A DNA stretch of 9,387 nucleotides from Desulfobulbaceae bacterium UBA2213. GTDB lineage: Bacteria > Desulfobacterota > Desulfobulbia > Desulfobulbales > Desulfocapsaceae. Shown one piece after another: positions 5,641 through 9,387 of the stretch (the first letter of the stretch is position 1; each line of letters opens with the position of its first letter). The stretch covers positions 1 through 9,387 of the forward strand of contig DCUN01000177.1 in assembly GCA_002327225.1 (NCBI GenBank), in the 5' to 3' direction. The position numbers were made by a program, and so were the translations under genes. The notes below the pieces were generated by a model, which saw only the letters and a list, made by a program, of their open reading frames with translations, was not told the DNA's origin and searched no databases.

Positions 5641-7797
5641 TTAGGTCGTCTGGAACTCTGTTATATAACTGTTGGCCTGTTTATGCCAGTTGCTGCCAGT
5701 CTTTTCATATGTAATCGTTTTGGAAAACCAGTGTCTGGCCCTTATCTTCTGTCCCTGTCTCCAGCATATTATGCCCATCTGGAAACCCGCCGCTCCTTTT
5801 GTTCCTTTATTCCTGAGGCAGTGACGCAGGGTGTCTCTGGCTGCGTCAAGATACCCGCATTTCACCTGCGCCCTTGCGAGTCGAAGGTGAAACAGGGGTG
5901 GTGTCGGGTTTAACTCAATACTTTTTTCACAGAGCTTGAGGGCAATCTGGTCGCCTTCGTTGTTTTCAAGGTAGACTTCACCTAGAAGACTCAGGGCATC
6001 CGCGTCAAACTCATCAAAACGTATGGCACGTTGCAACCAGATCATCGCTTCCTGATCCCGGCCAACTCCATGAAAAGATTCTCCTAGATAACGCAGTGCT
6101 CTGCCAGTTCCCAGATCACTGTTTTTTTTATTATGCCAGGGCAAAAGGATATCCAGCGTCTCTTGATATCGTTTCGTTTGACAGTAGAGTTTACCAAGTT
6201 GCAAAGGCAGTTCGGCTCGAACGTTTGCTGTGTCCTGTTCGTTATCAATATGACACTTGCAGGCATGTTCAAAAGATTCCACCGCCCCAGAAATATTTCC
6301 CTGCAATTCTCGTCCAAGTCCGAGGTTGTACCAGGACATGAAATTATCATTTTTGACCGTCAGGGCCTTCAAAAAGCAATCGTTGGCCAGACGGTGTTTA
6401 TTCATCATGGCATAACTGACGCCAAGGCTGTTGAGCAGATTGACGTCATGGGGCTGGATTGATAAGCCTCGTCTATAATCTTTAACGGCACGGGGAATAT
6501 CACCTTCTCCATAGAAGATATCACCGCTGACATTCAGGCTCAAGGCATCAAAAACGGTGGTCATGCCTTCTCCCAGTAAGGCTCCATGCAGAAGTGCCTT
6601 CCGGCAATTGAGCACCAGATCTGATTTTTTAAAATCGCTAAAGGGGAAGAAGCTGATACCGGCAGCCACAGTTTTTTTGTTTTTCAGCTCATGGCGTATA
6701 GAGCGGAGTATCTCTGTGACAATCGACATCACCTTCCGGGGATCTGCAATTGGAAGTAGCAGGTAAATATCGTTCCCATGCCCTTTGAATTTCTTAGTGC
6801 CGGAAAGATCCGGGGTGATGTGGTCATAGATGTTTTCTGTTGCCTGTGCAGGATGAAGTTGTACCAGAGAGAAATGATCCATGTTTCGCCAACAAGGGCG
6901 GAGTTTGGCCAGGATGCTTCGATCTGAGGTGTAGAGAGAATGGCGCTGGGAATTTTGCAGTGAGCGGTAGGTACAGAAACTGAAAGGCCCTCGTGTGCAA
7001 GCAGTCTGCAGGGCAAGCCAGGACTCATCAAGAATCTTTCGGGTTTCGTTTTGTTTGTCATGGCCGATCTTCCCTTGGCTGTATCCTGCGTGGACGGTTT
7101 TGAATTGTTCACGTTTTAAGAAGGAGACCAGCAATGGGCCAAAATGTGCGGCAGAATCTTCATCGCAGTTCCGGCAGGAAAAGGCAAACACGGATTGACC
7201 AAGGTGGTATAGGGGAATATGCTCTCCAATAAAGGATTTAAGAACTGCCGCTGAACGTCGTGCATGTTGCATGGCCTCCATTGCAGTGCGAACCTTGGGG
7301 TAAATTTCTACCAGGACCAGGCCGGCATGCTCCCCCTCGGGAATGGCGTCAAATACTGCGTTCAGATGGGCACCGTTGAGAAGGCCCGTCTGTAAGTCAA
7401 TGCCGGTCTGTTTCACTATCAGGAATTCTTGCTGCAGGGATTCGCCGATTTCTTGCAACCAATCGTGACCAACCTTTTTGACAAGCAGCCGGTCGATACC
7501 GGTAACCAGGGCCGTAATAATCTGCTCATCATGAAGGGAAAAAGGAAAGAACAGGCAGTCGTCATAGGCAGAAGGAGCATGAGTGCGAGTAGTTTGGTTG
7601 AGAATTCCTTTAAGTTTAGAGATCCTGGATGAATTATTCGATAAACTGTCCAGGTGCCGGGCATCTTCAAGGAAATACACTTCAGAGGCCGTGGCTATTT
7701 TTTCTTTTATTTTTCTGGAGAAAGGTACGGAAAAATTATGGAAATCGTTGCGTGAAAGAGTAGTAGCGGCGGCAAATAAAGGAAAATGATGAATCAT
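5641..7797 (-). CDS. Degenerate tandem GGDEF-like / TPR protein coupled to selA
   Basis: A 718-residue cytoplasmic protein with no signal peptide or membrane segment. Residues 1-130 form an N-terminal region I cannot name. Residues 131-278 resemble a GGDEF domain: DLQTGLLNGAHL (134-145) matches the DxLTGLxNR entry motif, but the active-site loop reads LGQSVFAF (199-206). Residues 308-418 look like a second GGDEF-like fold: KGHGNDIYLLLP (338-349) aligns with RYGGDEFALLLP, and TVAAGISFFPF (376-386) with the late strand. Neither keeps GG(D/E)EF, so diguanylate cyclase activity is unlikely; nucleotide binding or scaffolding is more plausible. From about 423 to 698 there are roughly eight TPR-like helical pairs, clearest at 453-486, 487-514, 566-598 and 600-632. 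The ATG overlaps the selA stop as ATGA, and GAGGAAG lies upstream inside selA. The function is unknown; the domain reading is by eye. Confidence 0.85.
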   Translation of the reverse strand: MIHHFPLFAAATTLSRNDFHNFSVPFSRKIKEKIATASEVYFLEDARHLDSLSNNSSRISKLKGILNQTTRTHAPSAYDDCLFFPFSLHDEQIITALVTGIDRLLVKKVGHDWLQEIGESLQQEFLIVKQTGIDLQTGLLNGAHLNAVFDAIPEGEHAGLVLVEIYPKVRTAMEAMQHARRSAAVLKSFIGEHIPLYHLGQSVFAFSCRNCDEDSAAHFGPLLVSFLKREQFKTVHAGYSQGKIGHDKQNETRKILDESWLALQTACTRGPFSFCTYRSLQNSQRHSLYTSDRSILAKLRPCWRNMDHFSLVQLHPAQATENIYDHITPDLSGTKKFKGHGNDIYLLLPIADPRKVMSIVTEILRSIRHELKNKKTVAAGISFFPFSDFKKSDLVLNCRKALLHGALLGEGMTTVFDALSLNVSGDIFYGEGDIPRAVKDYRRGLSIQPHDVNLLNSLGVSYAMMNKHRLANDCFLKALTVKNDNFMSWYNLGLGRELQGNISGAVESFEHACKCHIDNEQDTANVRAELPLQLGKLYCQTKRYQETLDILLPWHNKKNSDLGTGRALRYLGESFHGVGRDQEAMIWLQRAIRFDEFDADALSLLGEVYLENNEGDQIALKLCEKSIELNPTPPLFHLRLARAQVKCGYLDAARDTLRHCLRNKGTKGAAGFQMGIICWRQGQKIRARHWFSKTITYEKTGSNWHKQANSYITEFQTT

Positions 7798-9203
7798 GGG
7801 AGCTCGCTTCCTCTCAGGAACGTAATTAAAGAAGCGGCAAGTTCAGGGATTTCATTATCGTTTACTGTTCTCATATCTAAGAGTAAAGAATCATCTTCAA
7901 TTCTTCCAATAATAGGGATAGGGAGCTTGCGCAGCCCTTTTTCCATGGCGCTGACAGGCATGTGGACAGGTTTGAAGGTAACAGCCCAGCTTGATAAGCC
8001 ATGTTCGGGCATGGCGCCACCGCCCACGCGCGACATCGTAGGGAGCAGATCTATGGAACACACAGCCTGGGTAGTTTGATGCACTCGGCGCATGAGCCTG
8101 CGGGCTCTTCTTTTTATCAGATCAACAGGCTGAGTTAACATCCAGAGGGTGGGTATCCTGGTCAGGACTTGATCCAGATCATAATAGTAACGTAAAACCG
8201 CCTCTAGTGAGGCCAGGGTGAACTTATCTATACGCAGGGCCCGATTTAAGGGGTTACGTTTGATGCGGTCAATAAATTCTTTTTTCCCGACGATAAGACC
8301 AGCCTGGGGGCCGCCGAGGAGTTTGTCGCCGCTGAATGTGATCACATCCACTCCAGCCTTGACAATCTGCTGCACCGTTGGCTCCTGAGGCAGACCGAAT
8401 GAAGAAAGATCGACCAGACTGCCGCTGCCCAGATCTTCCATGACAGGGAGGCCTTTTACTTGTCCCAGGGCCACCAGTTCTTCGGCAGAAACCTCGGAGG
8501 TGAAACCTATAATCCTGAAATTTGAGGTATGCACCTTGAGGAGCAGGGCAGTCTCATTAGTGATTGCCTTTTCATAGTCAGCCAGATGGGTGCGATTGGT
8601 AGCACCAACCTCGACCAGATGAGCGCCGCTTTTGGCGATCACATCCGGGATCCTGAAGGAACCGCCGATCTCAACCAGCTGCCCCCTGGAGACAATGACT
8701 TCCCTGCCGTTGGCCAGGGTATCGAGCGTCAGTAAGACGGCAGCTGCGTTATTGTTAACAACAAGTGCCGCCTCAGCCCCTGTCAGGTCGCAGATGATAT
8801 CTTCAACCAGGCTGTATCTGCTGCCTCGCTTGCCACTGCTGAGATCAAATTCCAGGTTGGTATAATGGGCGCCAGCTTGCTGGAGGGCATCAACAATGGG
8901 CGCCGAAAGAACTGATCGTCCCAGATTGGTGTGAATGACCACGCCCGTGCCATTAATAACTCGCCTGAGGTTCATCTGGTTTTTCAGGGTGATTGCTTCA
9001 AGGAGCCGCTCGTCCCATTGTTCGCGTGTTAACAAGCTGCAATCTTTGTCATCCGTTAAGATGCGTTGCCGTTCAGAATCTATGCAGTGCCGCACCGCAA
9101 GTTTTATAAGTTGGGCAGGGATTGATCCAGTTCTGCCAACTAAGCCGGCAAGGGCTTCATCAATTTTCGGCAAGGCGCAGAGGAGTTGTTTTTTATCAGT
9201 CAT
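7794..9203 (-). CDS. selA: L-seryl-tRNA(Sec) selenium transferase (selenocysteine synthase)
   Basis: A PLP enzyme that converts Ser-tRNA(Sec) to Sec-tRNA(Sec) with selenophosphate, forming a large ring-shaped oligomer in the cytoplasm. Its presence means the host makes selenoproteins. Recognisable blocks are LPKIDEALA (11-19), NGTGVVIHTNLGRS (84-97), VVNNNAAAVLL (148-158), SRGQLVEIGGSFRIPDV (172-188), VGATNRTH (199-206), KVHTSNF (223-229), DLGSGSLVDLS (257-267) and TFSGDKLLGGPQAG (289-302), with the PLP lysine at K294. Homology to E. coli SelA is continuous over nearly the whole length. A longer frame opens at a TTG at 9332 and would give 512 residues, but the ATG at 9203 gives 469, close to the usual 460-470, and the family N-terminus starts there. 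The SD before this ATG is weak. No selB is in the window; the next gene overlaps by ATGA. Confidence 0.97.
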   Translation of the reverse strand: MTDKKQLLCALPKIDEALAGLVGRTGSIPAQLIKLAVRHCIDSERQRILTDDKDCSLLTREQWDERLLEAITLKNQMNLRRVINGTGVVIHTNLGRSVLSAPIVDALQQAGAHYTNLEFDLSSGKRGSRYSLVEDIICDLTGAEAALVVNNNAAAVLLTLDTLANGREVIVSRGQLVEIGGSFRIPDVIAKSGAHLVEVGATNRTHLADYEKAITNETALLLKVHTSNFRIIGFTSEVSAEELVALGQVKGLPVMEDLGSGSLVDLSSFGLPQEPTVQQIVKAGVDVITFSGDKLLGGPQAGLIVGKKEFIDRIKRNPLNRALRIDKFTLASLEAVLRYYYDLDQVLTRIPTLWMLTQPVDLIKRRARRLMRRVHQTTQAVCSIDLLPTMSRVGGGAMPEHGLSSWAVTFKPVHMPVSAMEKGLRKLPIPIIGRIEDDSLLLDMRTVNDNEIPELAASLITFLRGSELP

Positions 9204-9211
9204 AGGGGCAT
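9200..9211 (-). other. Three-codon leader frame overlapping the selA start
   Basis: ATG CCC CTA TGA (Met-Pro-Leu-stop) ends with a TGA that overlaps the selA ATG as ATGA. A partial SD (TTGAG) lies 4-8 bases before the first ATG. Because selA has no good SD of its own, termination-reinitiation through this minimal frame is conceivable. It may equally be chance. Confidence 0.15.
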
Positions 9212-9387
9212 GAGTCTCAAGAAGTAAAAGGACGGTATGATACAACACTGGTTTATTAAAAACAGAATGATCGTCAGCTATGTTACGGTTTCTACAGGTT
9301 AAAAGCAAACAAATTTCACCCATACTTGTCAAGGTGGGAATAATAAGGGAAGTATCGTCTTCATTTCTTAAAAACGATCATTTTTCA
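9204..9387 (-). promoter_or_regulatory. Upstream region of selA with a weak promoter candidate
   Basis: This stretch holds no convincing gene. On the minus strand a perfect TTGACA (9332-9327) is followed after 17 bases by TTTGCT (9309-9304), a poor -10. TTGCTT-17-TAACAT slightly downstream is an alternative of similar weakness. The 43 codons open in the selA frame from TTG 9332 look like untranslated leader: the TTG belongs to the -35-like hexamer. A 9-base inverted repeat (9266-9274 and 9374-9382) flanks the promoter candidate. Confidence 0.3.

Noticed and set aside
6096..6462. Overlapping plus-strand frames of 81 and 109 codons
   Set aside because: Antisense to the TPR region of the 718-residue protein; ordinary shadows.

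Overview
The window looks like chromosomal DNA of an anaerobic deltaproteobacterium (Desulfobacterota), plausibly Desulfobulbales-like. The support is indirect: selenocysteine synthase, a small ferredoxin closely resembling the seven-iron ferredoxin III type of Desulfovibrio africanus, and AT-leaning intergenic DNA with moderate-GC genes. No rRNA marker is present, so the taxonomy is an inference. Every convincing gene lies on the minus strand, so transcription runs from high to low coordinates. I see no mobile element, CRISPR array, tRNA or rRNA.

Layout in the direction of transcription. (1) 9387-9204: leader region of selA. (2) selA (9203-7794), then a 718-residue protein with two degenerate GGDEF-like modules and about eight TPRs (7797-5641, ATGA overlap with selA), then a LOG/TIGR00730-family Rossmann protein (5608-4925), closed by an AT-rich hairpin at about 4914-4881. 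(3) A 242-base gap that may hold a 51-codon small ORF (4871-4716), then pilT (4682-3600) and an intrinsic terminator (3520-3480). (4) A strong-SD 2x[Fe-S] ferredoxin (3358-3170) with its own promoter candidates and a perfect 17-bp-stem terminator (3149-3111). (5) A four-helix membrane protein of unknown function (3087-2647), alr alanine racemase (2650-1511, GTGA overlap) and argS arginyl-tRNA synthetase (1501 to beyond base 1).

How the genes fit together. The first unit couples selenocysteyl-tRNA synthesis to a probable scaffold or receptor protein and a nucleotide-processing enzyme; the link is positional only. PilT is the type IV pilus retraction ATPase and stands apart from other pilus genes here. 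The ferredoxin unit feeds straight into the membrane protein-alr-argS unit: the U-tract of the ferredoxin terminator runs into the Shine-Dalgarno sequence of the next gene, so the alr/argS group probably depends on readthrough or on a promoter hidden inside the ferredoxin gene. The most interesting items are the GGDEF-like/TPR protein coupled to selA, the Asp-for-Cys ferredoxin with an extra cysteine, the fused terminator/ribosome-binding site, and the conserved-looking membrane protein coupled to alr.
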